Source: Welwitschia mirabilis
Taxonomy: Eukaryota; Gnetophyta; Gnetopsida; Welwitschiales
Reading direction: 5' to 3'
DNA length: 64,000 nucleotides
NCBI GenBank assembly: GCA_051453625.1
Contig: JBOZIK010000001.1
Span: 248,728,688-248,792,687, forward strand
Of the stretch, positions 12,761 to 24,815 are shown one piece after another. Both the position numbers and the translations under genes were made by a program. The number at the start of each line of letters is the position of its first letter. The first letter of the stretch is position 1. The notes below the pieces were generated by a model. That model worked only from the letters and a program-made list of their open reading frames with translations. It was not told the DNA's origin and searched no databases.

Positions 12761-13349
12761 CTGCACTTAAGCCTATTACACATAAAAAACGCATTTTGAC
12801 ATGATGATAAGAATGATATATTGTATTATGTATCTTCCTTCCATGGATTACATAAAAACTCATAATTTTTATAAACATATCATTTTTAAAGTATTGTCAT
12901 GATGTACATTTTTATTATTGAGATATTTTACATATCTTTTACATATCATTTTTGACATTTCATGACGATGATTTTTCTTATATTATATACAATTATTTTT
13001 TAGTATCTATTATACAATCAAGTGGAGGGCTATTAATATTAATACATTTAATGTTTATCTTTCTAAAAAAAATTTACAATCTTCTATTTTTTAAGAATAA
13101 TTTTTGAGCATATCTTCCTCTTCATCGTTTGGACAACCATGCTAGAACAATAGTATGACTAGTTACTCTGCATAGGTAAAACATTTAGTTATCTATTTTT
13201 GACATTCTTATTCTAGATTCTAAGATTCAAAAGATTATTTTTGAGTTTGTTTTACAGATCCTTAGTTAATTTATCTTTAGTAAATTTGGCTCACAATTAT
13301 GGTTGTTTGCTTGATTTGTTAGCCGTTGTTAAGAAGAAATGAAGGGCTA
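12761..13349 (+). other. Element B 3' untranslated region and polypurine tract
   Basis: AT-rich sequence ending in the purine-rich AAGAAGAAATGAAGGG (13331-13346) just before the 3' LTR. The last 250 bp align with the reverse complement of 22492-22760 upstream of LTR-b. Confidence 0.7.
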
Positions 13350-14546
13350 TGTTATGCTACTAAATTGTATGTATTTAATAGGGTGTTTTGAGTAGTTTTA
13401 TAGAAAATTTGACATGTTTATGTTGATTTTTCATGAAAATGAAAAGCTATGGCAAATATCATAAAAACATGTATTATTTATTACATTTAATAGAAATTTA
13501 GACAAAATACAATTCTTTCTATCTGAAGCAGTAATCCTGCAATCAAAGAGGCTATCTGATATAAGAAAAATTTTATCGAATCCCATTATTTACCTTATTA
13601 TCTAAATGACTACATGGATAATATAAGTACTTATGATAATAAAAATGCTTACTAAAATATTATGGTAATGCATATCTTGTATGATATAGCATCATCTCCT
13701 ATGACATCTAGATGACTAGTAGGACAACACATAAATGTAGTACTTTAAGGTTTTACTATGTCTAATTAATATTTTCTATATTTAGAGTTTATGTTTATAA
13801 CAATTACCTCCTTCATCCTCAACTTTGACTTGATCTTATTTGGCACTAGAAATCATCATAATAGGAAATTAAAGGGTAATATATCTATCCCTTATTGTTG
13901 TAGAGAGACTTCTTTTTAGTATTGGGCTATGTATCCTTTATTAAGGTGCTGCTACTTTGTAACATGGATGTTGATTCAACTTAATCAAACCTTTATTTTT
14001 CTTTTTATATTGTTTGTTATGTGTATCTCACGTATATTTTATGTTGCTTACGATTCTAGATACATTCAGCTATGATATAGGGCATGAGTGCAACCTTTGT
14101 TAAGGTTGATCTTGTTAGTTTAGGTGCATTACATTTCATTTCCTAAATTAACTTTGCAGTATTTTCATATTCTGCTTGATGCACCTAACATCTTAAGCTG
14201 ATCTTGATCTGGTGATACTTTTTCTTAATTGATCTAGGTTATATAGGTCCAATCATAGTGATAAGTTGAACATTGAATAGATATTGCATTAGATACCTTA
14301 CATCTCATTTACACAGTATGTCCATTTTTACTATTAATATGCATTATTATTATTCCACTTAAAGAATACATAAGTATTTCACTTGGAAATCAATTCTCTT
14401 TCTTCTCAGTTGTACCTTTGATAAAATTACAACATTTGAACCACCTCCATTTATATTAATGTATTATCTTATGTAATATATATATATTTTAGTTATTTTT
14501 AGGATTTCTTCAAGGACGTAACATTTGCATAAATACACATTACAAT
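13350..14546 (+). repeat. Element B 3' LTR
   Basis: Begins TGTTATGCTACTAAATTG and aligns with 1139-2397. The end CACATTACAAT has lost the terminal CA. It is followed by the target duplicate CTTTT and the rest of the A LTR. Confidence 0.87.
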
Positions 14547-14551
14547 CTTTT

Positions 14552-15116
14552 CTTCTTCCTTTACTTTAAAGTTGTTCTTTTTGTAATGCAAACGTTTTGT
14601 TCATTTCATTCATAAGTAATATTATAATTAGAATTCTTAGTCAACTTTTTTAATAATAAAATTTAATTTAATTATGTAAATTCCTCTTTATCACTTAATC
14701 TTTTAATTTTAAGTACTTTAAGAGTCCTTACTTTCTATTGTTATTTAAGACTTAAGCATTAGTTAAGTTCAGCATTCATCATATAGTGGATGAAATTATG
14801 CCTCATGAATTAAACTATAAGTACTTAATAGCTTTTATTGTTTTGCAAAAAAATAGTTGAACAACTTTGAAGTGAAGGATTGCATAAGATGAATTAGTGA
14901 TACCTTAGACCTAGTTTACTTTCTTCCTCTTTAAGATGAACTTCAAACTCTAAAAAATCATTTCATCTCTTATTACTTTTTCTTTTATTGTTGTATATTT
15001 CATTAAGATTATAGTTAGTGCAATAATATCCAATACTTAATATTGTCCCTGAGGAAGAATAATACCTAAGTTTTTAACTTAGTTTTAAAATCAATCATTA
15101 TACTATAAGTTAATCA
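14552..15116 (+). repeat. Element A 5' LTR, second segment
   Basis: Continues the A LTR interrupted at 1138. It matches 41045-41599, sharing AAGTTGTTCTTT, TATTTAAGACTTAAG and CATTATACTATAAGTTAAT. Confidence 0.88.
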
Positions 15117-15120
15117 AATT

Positions 15121-15139
15121 TTAGTATCATTACTGATGA
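15121..15139 (+). promoter_or_regulatory. Element A primer-binding site (tRNA-Asp type, decayed)
   Basis: TTAGTATCATTACTGATGA, 4 bp after the LTR, corresponds to TTGGTACCATTGCCGGGGA with G-to-A and C-to-T changes. It identifies 15117 as the start of the A interior. Confidence 0.65.
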
Positions 15140-15879
15140 TAATAACACAATAGCAGCTTAGAGGAATACTATTTTTTATTTTTGCATTTTTTTATTTTTC
15201 TAATGATTGGTGTTAATCCTTGTTCCAATGATACCTAAACTAGTTATTTTTTTCTTTCTTTTGCTTTATGTTTCTCTCCTTTTTTTTTCTTTTGATTGAT
15301 TGATATTAGCCATTTTTATTGTTATCTTTAATTACTCTAGTTTTTAAAGTTTATTTTTAATTTTCTAACTTATTTTTTGTAGGTCTAGCTTTTATTGCAA
15401 GTTGATTTGGAGTTTAAAAAAAAACTTTATAATCTTAAAAATTTTAATTAAACTTTATGATTATGTTGTGTGCTTTTCTTTTTTTCTATGTTTTCTACAT
15501 TTTTGCATTGTACTATTTTTGTTCTTGTATTTTGCTACATGTGTAAAACATTAAAATTTTCTTAACAATATTTTGTGATTTTTGTTACATTTTAGTTATA
15601 ATTTATTATCTGTATTTTGCTACATTCTTTAACAATTAAAATCGTTAAAATTTTATTATGATCTTATTACACTAAGCTCAATTTTATAAATGCCTCTATT
15701 TTATTGCTACCTTAACACTGCTCTACATGATCAATGAATCTGTTTGGAAAACCTTGAAATACTTTGTGACTTGTAATCCCTAAAAATCTTTCTTATTTAT
15801 TATTTAAACCTTCTTGTAATTATTTAAACCTATCTCTTACATGATATAGAACCGTGATAAAATAGGAAGATTAACCTAA
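15140..15879 (+). other. Element A leader
   Basis: AT-rich, T-rich runs, no coding pattern recognised. Confidence 0.5.
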
Positions 15880-17900
15880 GACAACATGGACTTCTTTACT
15901 GATCATGAAATATTTATAGAACTTAGAACCCAAAATAAGAATTGAGCTGCAGAATTTTCTTTTCTAGCAATAAGATTTTTTTTCTTCAAATCATATGCTA
16001 AGAACTGCAAATATAACAACTCTAGTCCTTATTCCTAAAGTAAGGTGTCATGGACTTAACTCTAACTTTAGGCCCATTACATGTTGTAATTTTCTCTATA
16101 AAGGCATTTCCATCATTCTTACTTCTAGGCTTATTTGTGATCTAGTGGGTAATCTACAAAGAGATTTTGTAAATGAAATGAGCATTATTCACAACATCAT
16201 CCTTGCTTAAGAATTGATTAAAAACTATGGAAGAAGGTATATCAATCTTAGATGTATTTCGAAAGTGGATCTAAAGAAAGCATTTGACACTTTGGAGTGG
16301 GAGTTCCTGGATCTTGCTTGTCACCTTAGGCTTCCCTTATAGGTTTACTACATGAGTGATAAATTTTATTAAGACTGTCAAATATACAATCCTCTTCAAC
16401 AGGAAGCTTCATGATTACTTTAAAGGGAGAAGAGAAATAAGGCAAGAAGACCCTATGTAACCATACCTATTTGTGCTACTTATGAAATATATAGAGAGAA
16501 CTCTTAAGGTCTATACTAACTCAAACAGATTTACATTCCATCCCAAGTGTAAACAAATGCAAATTTCTCATTTAAATTATGTTGATAACCTATTGATGTT
16601 TTGCAAAGGGGATAGAAAATTTTTGCAAGTTATTAAACAGGCCTTGAATCATTTTTTTCATGCCTCTGGCGTAAAGGTAAACCTCTCAAAATCTCAACCT
16701 TACTTTGCAAGTGTCAATAGCCCAATCAAAAGGTGAATCATAGAAGAGATAAAGTTTTCTCAAGGTAGCCTCCCATTCAAGTACCTAGGGGTTTCCCTCA
16801 CTTCTAAATCCCTTTTAATAAATGACCATTTACCTCTAATTAAGAATATAACTCTATAATACACTGCTGGATCAATAAATATCAATCATATAAAGGCAGA
16901 AAAGAGCTGATAAGGTTATTACTTCAAATAATTTAGCTTTGTAATGTCAAGTGTTCATCCTAACAAAGAAAGTTATAAAGGAAGTGAAAAGAATTTGTAG
17001 ATATTTTCTATAGTCACAGAATGACTAGTCTAAGAGAGACCTTATTACTTAGTAGAAGGTAACTATCCCAAAGGTAGTAGAAGAATTAGGCCTCAAGGAC
17101 ATTTACATCTATAATAAGGCTCTCAACCTTAGAAACCTTTGGACCATATTAAATAAAGAAGACTTCCTATAGGTGAGGTGGATCAATTAAGTTTATATTA
17201 AATAAAGGGATATTTATACCATCCTAATCAAGTATTATTTACCTTGAACTTTTAAGAAGTTATTGAAACTCAAAGAAAGTACAAGAAGATGTGTACAAGT
17301 CACACCTAAATAGATGAGATGGACAGGAGGAGCTAAGCCCTTCACAGTTGCTGCTTCATATCAGATCCTTTTTGTAATGCCTCCTAAAGTGGATTAGTTA
17401 TGTGCTATTTGGGAAAAATACGTTCAACCAAGGCACTCCTTTATCACTTGGCTTATGATGCAAAACAAGCTAATGACCAAATGCAACCTCAAAAAATAGG
17501 CATCTCAGTGGACTGCCAGTGTGTCTTGTGCAACTCCTCTCCAAAATGAAGGGATAATTTATTCTTTTCTTATCCTTTCTCTTATTAAATCTAGAATTAG
17601 ATAAGTCAATTTATACTATTTAAAATTCCATTCTCTTGGCTCCAAATCTAGATTTAGTTCATTATGCGTTGAGATGCTCCAAGATTAGATATCAAATCAT
17701 AAAGACTGCTTTTAATGAAGCTATTTAATTTATATGACAACACAGGAATCATATTGTCTTCAAAAATTTTATTCCTCAAGTGTAAACCTACTTTTAAAGG
17801 ATCATATTTAATTTTAAACTCCAACTAGCATTTATTAAAATCCTAAATAATACCAAAAATAATAGAAGATGGTATTAAGTCCTTTACATCTATCAATAAT
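15880..17900 (+). pseudogene. 5'-truncated L1 LINE (RT and zinc finger), decayed
   Basis: A plant L1 ORF2 relic. The RT start reads TLVLIPKV, then NFRPITCCNFLYK (open 15995-16210), then KVDLKKAFDTLEWEFLDL (about 16257-16310). The FADD-type box is YVDN at 16578-16589, so the second aspartate is lost. KYLGVSLTSKSL follows (about 16780). The zf-RVT domain is clear at 17520-17580 (CVLCNSS, then RDNLFFSYPFS). The frame can be followed to about 17890 (EAI-FI--HRNHIVFKNF). The endonuclease and ORF1 are missing, as usual for 5'-truncated LINE insertions. I could not identify the 3' tail or target duplication. It lies inside element A. Confidence 0.85.
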
Positions 17901-18465
17901 TCAAGTCAAGATCCATCAAAAGGTAGAACTTAGGAGGACTCCATCCTAGCTAAATAACCTATGCAATTAGCTCCTATTATCTAACCAATGTCTCTCCCTA
18001 AACTTTGAGAAAATTAATCATCCTATAAGAAGATCTAATTCTTAATCACTTAAATAACACTACTAGACTAATAATGAATAAAGTATTTTATACATAATTA
18101 TCTATGAGATATCAATGAAATATTTAAAGCTACATAAATGACATTGGCAAAAAGATAAAGATCAAGATTTAGTTCTTATCAAGAAACTAATCATATTCAA
18201 TAATATATATTTGCCTCTATCTTATTTTGATTGTTCAAGTTAAAGGCCACAAAAAGACTAAAATCAAGAGGAGTTCAATCTAACTACATGGCTTGTGCAT
18301 CTTAGATGACCCCTTTTACCTCAACAACACCTATCTCTAAGCATCAAGAAGAATCCAAACCATTATTACACCTCTTCCTTATAAGCTAGCTAAGATCCTA
18401 TTTGAAAAATTAGCTTCTAAATAAAACCCTTTTCACTACATTAGAAGGTCATGTAGGAGAAGGTC
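17901..18465 (+). other. Unassigned interior of element A or LINE tail
   Basis: No domain recognised. The last five bases (18461-18465, AGGTC) are the target duplication of the C/D array. Confidence 0.45.
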
Positions 18466-18787
18466 TATTGTAGTGTGAATTTATGCAATGTTTCATGCAT
18501 TTATCTAAATCCTATTAATTATAAATAAGATGCATAAACACAACACGCTAGTATAGTCAGGAGTAATCTGAATGTCATAATTCTGTTGAAGGCCAATAGT
18601 ATGGAAATAATAGAGTTGATTTCGAAATAGAAATATGTATCCCTAACCTACTAAAATAAATTGCAATGCATGGAATTGAATGTAAAACATAGTTATGTAA
18701 AACTAATCTATGAAAAAAATAACAATGCACCTAAACTAATCAAGCTCAACCTTGATAAAATCTACACTCATAATCTATATAACAAAA
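18466..18787 (-). repeat. LTR-a of the array (partial)
   Basis: Matches the first part of LTR-b (21405 onward) and LTR-c (25383 onward), for example GAATTTATGCAATGTTTCATG and AAATAAGATGCATAAACAC. The rest is lost in the N gap. Confidence 0.85.
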
Positions 18788-18887
18788 NNNNNNNNNNNNN
18801 NNNNNNNNNNNNNNNNNNNNNNNNNNNNNNNNNNNNNNNNNNNNNNNNNNNNNNNNNNNNNNNNNNNNNNNNNNNNNNNNNNNNNNN
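18788..18887. other. Assembly gap (100 N)
   Basis: Placeholder-size gap. It replaces the remainder of LTR-a and most or all of the C RT-integrase region, so the true missing length may be several kb. Confidence 0.95.
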
Positions 18888-19700
18888 TGGGTGAATCCAA
18901 TCTTACCACTTATAAATGCCCAAGTATAAAACTAATCATGATACTTTATAAAGTAATACATAAGACAAGTTTAAAAGATGATCAAGTAAAGTCATAATAT
19001 TTAACTAAGAGAGTAGGCTAAGAAAGAACTTAGATATGAAAACAAGTATTTATACCATGTTCATAGTTGTGTCTAAAGTTTCTCATGTCATTTCAATCAT
19101 TTTCTATGTGTGCACACCATTTTCTACCCATAATTTTTATAATTTAATCTTTTACAAGTTTCTTTAGATTTGGATGGTTTTGTAAAGATAGGGTTGATTT
19201 TATATCTTCTTTCAGACCTAAATCATTTCTTAAATCTTTTTCAGCAGCATTAAAGACTCATATTGAAAATTGTTTATTTCCAAAATGACATTTTATTAAT
19301 CCAGTTCTTGTATCTATGATGTAATGCGCTGTCACATAAAAAGCTCTACCTAGAAGTAGGGGATATCCATTTTGATGCTCAACTTCTAAAACAACTACAT
19401 CTATTGGGTAGAATGCTTTTTCTATCTAAATGATCAAGTCCTTTATCACACCTAAAAATCTTTTTATGAATGCATCAGTTAACTCCAAGACAATTTATAT
19501 TAGTTCCATTCATTCTTTCAATCCTAAACATTGATAAATATATAAGGTCATGATGTTAACACTAGCTCCTATGTCTATCAAGGCTTTCTTAATTCTTCGA
19601 TTTCCCTCTAAAGTAACACTAATAGTTGCTACCCCCAAATCTTTAAATTTTGAACACTTCTTGGAAACTAAATTACTAATGGATTGAGCTAGGAAAACTT
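18888..19700 (-). pseudogene. Element C protease and start of linker, decayed
   Basis: The minus strand encodes the retropepsin domain. The active-site region near 19580-19600 reads ALIDIGASVN-MTLYIYQ, here with the D-I-G-A catalytic motif preserved. After it come LELTDAFIKRFLGVIKDLIIQIEKAF-type segments, the NGYPLLLGRAFYV block (about 19340-19375) and VFNAAEKDLRNDLGLKED (about 19200-19250), matching B at 4985-5400. A few stops remain. Sequence from 18888 to about 19150 is the protease-RT linker and is cut by the gap. Confidence 0.75.
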
Positions 19701-21120
19701 TACTAGGGATATTTTATTTTTTTCCCCTTCTTATTAGGTCTTTCCATAGCTTAGAGTATTTTGGGTTTTCTTGAAAAAGTTTCTAAAAAGATAAGTTGAT
19801 ACTTATGTTCTACATTAAAGCTTTCAAGTAATCATCAAATATAGTGTTTTTGTTAAGTCTATAAAGCCATGGAGTAGTACGTTTCTTTTATAAAGAATTT
19901 TTCTTTTTGTTGCTAAGTAAAGAAGGAAAGGAATAATTTTCTAGGATTTTTATGTTTTCTTCTTCATTGTTTTTTTCATTATGGGAAGTTGAGACCTTAT
20001 GATTAGGAGTTGTGATAGTTCCACCTCTTGTCACCACCTTATAATCATTTTATACTTCATTAGGATTCCGTAAAGGTTGAGTGACAAGGGTCTCTTATGG
20101 TCTTTGGTTGACAAGCATGATTTGTAGCAAAATATTCACTAGATTTTATATGTTTGTGTTTGTCTTATCTTGAGTTTTTCTCAACTCCTCAATGAAATTC
20201 CTAAGAGGATTACTATGGTTTTGGGATTTGGACGTGCTTGCTAAATTATTTTGATAGTTGAATTGAAAGTTTTGATGTTCAAACCTATTTTGGAACAGTT
20301 AAGAGTTAGGATAATGTGTTTAAAAATTGTGATTGGGGATTTGTCTTTAGTTATAATTATGAGTGTAGTTGGAGGATCCTTGGTTCAAAGTATGAACTTC
20401 TTCATAAATTTTTTCTTTACATGTAGGAAGTAAAGGACACTCTTTCATCACGTGATAATTATCCTCACATAAATCACAAGTTATAACAATAATTTAACTT
20501 TTCTTAGTTGCTACTTTAGCATCAAGGATTATCTGGGTGTATTTTTCTAAAGTCGAAGTAAAATCCTTAATGACGCTAGTTGGTTCATGTTCTATTTTGG
20601 TTGTAGCTTTCTTGTGTTTGACTTCTTTGAGGTCTTTGATGATTTGGCCTACTATTCTATTCTCTCTAGATGAGGGTTTTGGCCAAGTTTGACTTACTTC
20701 AACTAAATCTTCTAATATCTTCCAAACATCTTCTAAAGTTTGGTTTAAGAGGTTTCTTCCACAAGAAAAATCTATAAGTTGCTTAGTATAACTATTCAAC
20801 CCACTATAAAAATAGTTAATTAATTCTACCTCAGAAAAGGCATCTATAGTGTTTGAGTGTAAAGCTATAAAAAATTTCTCATAGGCAGAGGCATAGTCTT
20901 TTTTAGGCAATTGTTAGAAGTTTGTAACTTCTTTCTTATGTTTTTGAATAGTGGTTTCATTTATAAATCTTTTTATAAAGGATTCTTGAACTTGAATCCA
21001 AGATTTTAAGCTCTTATGAGGAATTGTTCTAAGCCAAATTTTAGTTTTATCTTGCAATGTAATGGGGAAAATGACCATGTAGGTCCTATCAGTTATGTGC
21101 TTTTTACCTTTTCCAGATGT
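19701..21120 (-). pseudogene. Element C gag, best-preserved gag of the family
   Basis: Nucleocapsid/capsid protein. The longest open part is 20494-20910 (138 codons): DYASAYEKFFIALHSN, FYSGLNSYTKQLIDFSCG, LEDVWKILEDLVEVSQTWP. Upstream (20911-21120) the frame continues with WLRTIPHKSLKSWIQVQE and FIKRFINET. Just past a single stop an intact CCHC knuckle, CDLCEDNYHVMKEC, is encoded at about 20437-20478. Beyond it the frame runs through an Asn/Gln-rich segment toward the protease with stops mostly at glutamine positions. The pattern (capsid helices, knuckle, then protease) is standard for Athila/Tat gag-pol. Confidence 0.78.
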
Positions 21121-21380
21121 AGGGGTGAATCGTCATCCTATAAGTCATTCGGACATCAACTTGGATGATAAAAATAGAAAATATAGACAACCACAGAAAA
21201 GAGGGAATGCAGAAAAGGAACAGTCATCCAACTATGACATCTGAAAAAAGACGGGAAAGTCAGTGGTTAGTAAAAAAATAAAAACTAAAACAAAATACTT
21301 ATAGAGTACTTGTATACCACTGCTACAGCAAACATCCAGAATATCCATTAAAGTAATAACAACTCTCGATTTTCAAGTAG
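21121..21380 (-). other. Element C leader
   Basis: Non-coding; aligns with the D leader (25111-25355), sharing TAAAAACTAAAAC and CACTGCTACA. It carries the recurring GTCATC/GATGAT palindrome cluster at 21131-21172. Confidence 0.7.
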
Positions 21381-21402
21381 CCTTCCCCGACAATGGTACC
21401 AA
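21381..21402 (-). promoter_or_regulatory. Element C primer-binding site (tRNA-Asp type, intact)
   Basis: On the minus strand TTGGTACCATTGTCGGGGA follows the LTR end GCAACA and two bases. It is the least decayed primer site in the window and serves as the reference for the others. Confidence 0.85.
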
Positions 21403-21404
21403 TT

Positions 21405-22491
21405 TGTTGCAATGCGAATTTATGCAATGTTTCATGGTAATCACAAATAAGATGCATAAATATATCATGCTAGTATAGATGGGAGTGATCTGAAATGTCA
21501 TAATTCTATCAAAGACTAATAGTATGGGAATATAAGAGTTAATTTTGAGATAGAAATATGTATCCTTAATCTAGTGAAATGCATTACAATGCATGAAATT
21601 AAAACAAATATGCAAAACTAATCTATGAAAATAAATAACAATGCACTTAATCTAATTAAGCTCAGCCTTAACAAAGGCTACCCTCATAATCTATATAATA
21701 AAAGAAACTTGTCACTAAATCTTAAACAACATAAACTATAAGGGATAAGTTCTTGCATATATTAAAAAAAAAGATAATTCATATTAAAAAGTATAAAAGC
21801 ATCCCCATTACAAAGTAATCATTTCTCAATGAAGAAAACACCATCCAATACCAAGGGAACATCTCTTTGTAATCGCTGGATGGTTCTATGATCTCAAGAT
21901 CTCCTGTCACGAGTATATTAAGTATAGTCAAAGATGATTAGGGATCGAGGAGGAGACACTTATTTATAGATAGAAAAGAAAGAGAAACTAATAAAAAAGT
22001 ATAGGAGAAACCCTAGCTAACATGAAAAGTAAAGTCACAAAGAAGTGGCGATAACCCGGGAAAACATTCTGTAAAAGTGTGAGAGAACAGTGTCATCCTT
22101 CTAGTCATCTAGATGATATAAGAGATGATGCAAATGGATAATTAGAAGTCCTTATTTGCTTTATTTAAAGTACCTATGAACTGCATGTGAACTTATTATC
22201 ACTTAGTTTAGAGATGTCCTCCGCTTGTGACGTCCAGAAGATGGAGTGGAAGATAGTCTTTTCTTAACTTTTAGTTAATTTGATCACTTTGTGTTTCTTA
22301 TAATAATCATTATCTGAAATGTCAATTATCCATATCTGCACAAAATGCTTATAATTTATTTGAAAATTGTATATTTTTAACATTTTCATCTAAGTTCTCT
22401 ATTTTCATGAGAAGTAAGCATTTATTTGCTAATTTACTTGCAAAACAACTCATAATACTCTATCAAATACATGTAAGTTGGCAGTGCAACA
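21405..22491 (-). repeat. LTR-b, shared middle LTR of the array
   Basis: 1,087 bp, with family ends TGTTGCACTGCCAACTTA and GCAACA on the minus strand. Its low-coordinate side touches the C primer site; its high-coordinate side touches a polypurine-like AGTGAAGATCTA of element D. It aligns with LTR-c throughout. Confidence 0.88.
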
Positions 22492-23001
22492 TAGATCTTC
22501 ACTTATCTTTATCAGTCCCTAATAAAACTAGATAGTAAACCATGTTTGCGAGTCAACTTTTAGAAAATAAAAAAAATAGCTAAGATATTTAAAAAAAGAA
22601 TCTGAGAAAGATATGCAACATAAGCTAATAATAGACTAAATTTCTGAAAAATTCAAAAATTGATGAGATATACCTACTAAGCATCAGAAATTCATTATTC
22701 AATAGGATCATCTGGATGATAATGAAGATGATAGGCTCCTCAAAAGATCTTCAAAAACTAGAACCTGTGATAGAAATTAATTTTTCATTAATTAAATAAT
22801 ACTTATAATTAGCTAAAAAATCATAACAAGTAGCCCTTCACTGTAATAAATAGTCAAATAAAAAGATGTGCTCAAAATGAAATGCAATCCTCATCATACA
22901 AATTAAAAGATAATCATGTAAAAAAAATTAGACAGAATCATAAACCATGCTAAAGAAAAATGATATTTCTATATATAATCATGAGAGTTTATTTAATACA
23001 A
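22492..23001 (-). other. Element D 3' UTR and polypurine tract
   Basis: The reverse complement aligns with the last 250 bp before the B 3' LTR (TTGGCTCACAATTATGGTT against TTGACTCGCAAACATGGTT). It includes GGATCATCTGGATGATAATG at 22706-22725, one of the recurring palindromes. Confidence 0.68.
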
Positions 23002-23200
23002 NNNNNNNNNNNNNNNNNNNNNNNNNNNNNNNNNNNNNNNNNNNNNNNNNNNNNNNNNNNNNNNNNNNNNNNNNNNNNNNNNNNNNNNNNNNNNNNNNNN
23101 NNNNNNNNNNNNNNNNNNNNNNNNNNNNNNNNNNNNNNNNNNNNNNNNNNNNNNNNNNNNNNNNNNNNNNNNNNNNNNNNNNNNNNNNNNNNNNNNNNNN
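23002..23200. other. Assembly gap (199 N)
   Basis: Separates the third ORF of D from its 3' UTR. Confidence 0.95.
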
Positions 23201-24060
23201 TTTACAGTCACATTCTGCTGCATGGAGATAATACACTGATACATGTCCATGACCTAATCCTCTGTGTGTTATGCTATTCTCTTAATAGATGCTATCTTTT
23301 GTTCAACTCTCTACTCAAAGGATGTGATCTGCTACTTTAAGGTCTACACTCTTTGATCAATAAATCCTCTGAGGATCTTAGTACTCTCATTCAGAAAGGC
23401 CTAGATCTATTCTAATTATGCTCCAACTGCAAGTCTTTGTGTCTAAGGTCTCTCTACCTCTCCTGGTACTTGTATTACCCATATCCTGTAAATAATGAGT
23501 AGAAGTTTGAATATGTGAAAACCGTTACTCACCTATAGGTTCTAGGATTCTGAATTATTTAAACAAATTAGAGAGGAGGCACGGATAGGCAAGTTTCTAT
23601 AAATGGTGTGTCTTAATCATAGATCTAAGTTGCCTCTGAATAAAGATCGATAAATACATTTGCTCTCCTTAATGAAAATCTACTAGAATCTGTAAATGTG
23701 TGACCATAGTGTGGCTGTCATGGTATGATGGACTGATGTTGTAAATCAATCCTCTGTTTAAAACTCTGTATGTTGTAGTTAGCTAGGTAACATTTACTCC
23801 TCATCGATCAGTAGTCATGTCAGCTAGAATATCTAAAATGGCACCATAAGCTCGACACTCATTTGTCCCACCATCGAAATATATATGTAAGCTATAAAGA
23901 CCATCAAGATCTATGATGATTACGATGTGATATGGGAGGATAGCACTCTTGTGGTCTTAAATGTATGCAATAATGTAATCCTATGGCTGACCACAAATGT
24001 CTAGTTGCCTCTCAATATGCATGGTGTTGTAAAACTCTCTCATCTAAGAAACATAGTATG
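23201..24060 (-). pseudogene. Element D third ORF, conserved with element B
   Basis: The minus strand from about 24055 down to 23201 encodes the same unrecognised protein as B 11640-12760: MREFYNTMHIERQLD (24005-24043), then NECRAYGAILDILADMTTDR, RVLNRGLIYNIS and HDSHTM. Near its C-terminal end it has VERP-TQRLAVGA, QAFLNESTKILRGFID, RVEQKIASIKRIA and MDMYQCIISMQQN, spaced like a coiled coil, and these align with the equivalent B segments. Stops are at probable Gln, Trp or Arg codons. The N-terminal part is lost at the rearranged LTR block and the last residues may lie in the gap. Confidence 0.68.
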
Positions 24061-24815
24061 TATCATATGCATTTATGCAAATCCTATTAATTACAAATAA
24101 AATGCATAAACACAACACACTAGTATAGTCGGGAGTAATCTAAATGTTGTAATTCCATCGAAGGCCAATAATATAGAAATAATAGAGTTGATTTTGAGAT
24201 AGAAATAGGTAGCCTTAATCTACTGAAATAAATTTCAATGTATGGAATTAAAATTAAAACATATTTATGCATAACTAATCTATGAAAAAAATAATGATGC
24301 ATCTAAATTAATCAAGTTAATCTTGACAAATGTTGTCCTCATAATCTATATAATAGAAGAAACCCATCACTGAATATGTTTTAATTTTAATTCCATGCAT
24401 TGTAATTTATTTTAGTAGATTANNNNNNNNNNGATATTTTTATCTCGAAATCAACTCTATTATTTTCATACTATTAGCCTTTGACGAAATTATGACATTT
24501 GGATCACTTCTGAATATACTAGCGTGCTGTGTTTATACATCTTATTTGTAATTAACAAGATTTGGATTAAGGCGTAAAACATTACATAAATTCACACTGG
24601 GAACGGTTCTAATTTATTACAGTGCATATTTATGTAATGTTTCATTCCTTGATCCAAATCTTGTTAATTACAAATAAGATGCATAAACATAGCATGCTAG
24701 TATAGCGAGCGTGATTTGACTGTCATAATTCCATCAAAGGCTAATAGTATGGAAATAATAGAGTTTATTTCAAGATAGAAATATGTAACCCTAATCTACT
24801 AAAATAAATTGCTAT
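24061..24815. repeat. Rearranged block of three LTR fragments in alternating orientation
   Basis: 24061-24373 is LTR sequence on the minus strand, 24374-24587 the same LTR end on the plus strand, and 24605-24815 again on the minus strand. The second and third form an inverted repeat with arms of about 210 bp around a 17-bp spacer (24588-24604) that resembles a decayed primer site. The arms differ by roughly 15%. A 10-N gap lies at 24423-24432. Confidence 0.75.
24423..24432. other. Assembly gap (10 N)
   Basis: Short gap inside an LTR fragment. Comparison with the other LTR copies suggests about ten bases are missing, so the size seems right. Confidence 0.9.

Larger units (their letters stand above)
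1139..14546 (+). mobile_element. Element B: Athila/Tat-type retrotransposon with an extra 3' ORF, nested in the A LTR
   Basis: LTRs at 1139-2397 and 13350-14546 flank a tRNA-Asp-like primer site, gag, protease, RT/RNase H, integrase, about 2.2 kb of non-coding sequence, a third ORF and a polypurine tract. The insertion splits the A LTR exactly: sequence before 1139 and after 14551 continues the LTR copy at 41016-41060. The 5-bp target duplication is CTTCT (1134-1138) and CTTTT (14547-14551). The element is 13.4 kb, including a 100-N gap and a partial duplication of the protease-RT interval. Every coding domain has stops. The C/D array, solo LTR G and probably F belong to the same broad family by LTR similarity. 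Confidence 0.88.

Noticed and set aside
20251-20433. Plus-strand open frame
   Set aside because: It is the antisense shadow of C gag and its zinc-knuckle region on the minus strand.
24374-24815. Treating the inverted LTR repeat as a pure assembly foldback
   Set aside because: The arms are about 15% different, whereas a foldback artefact would be nearly identical.
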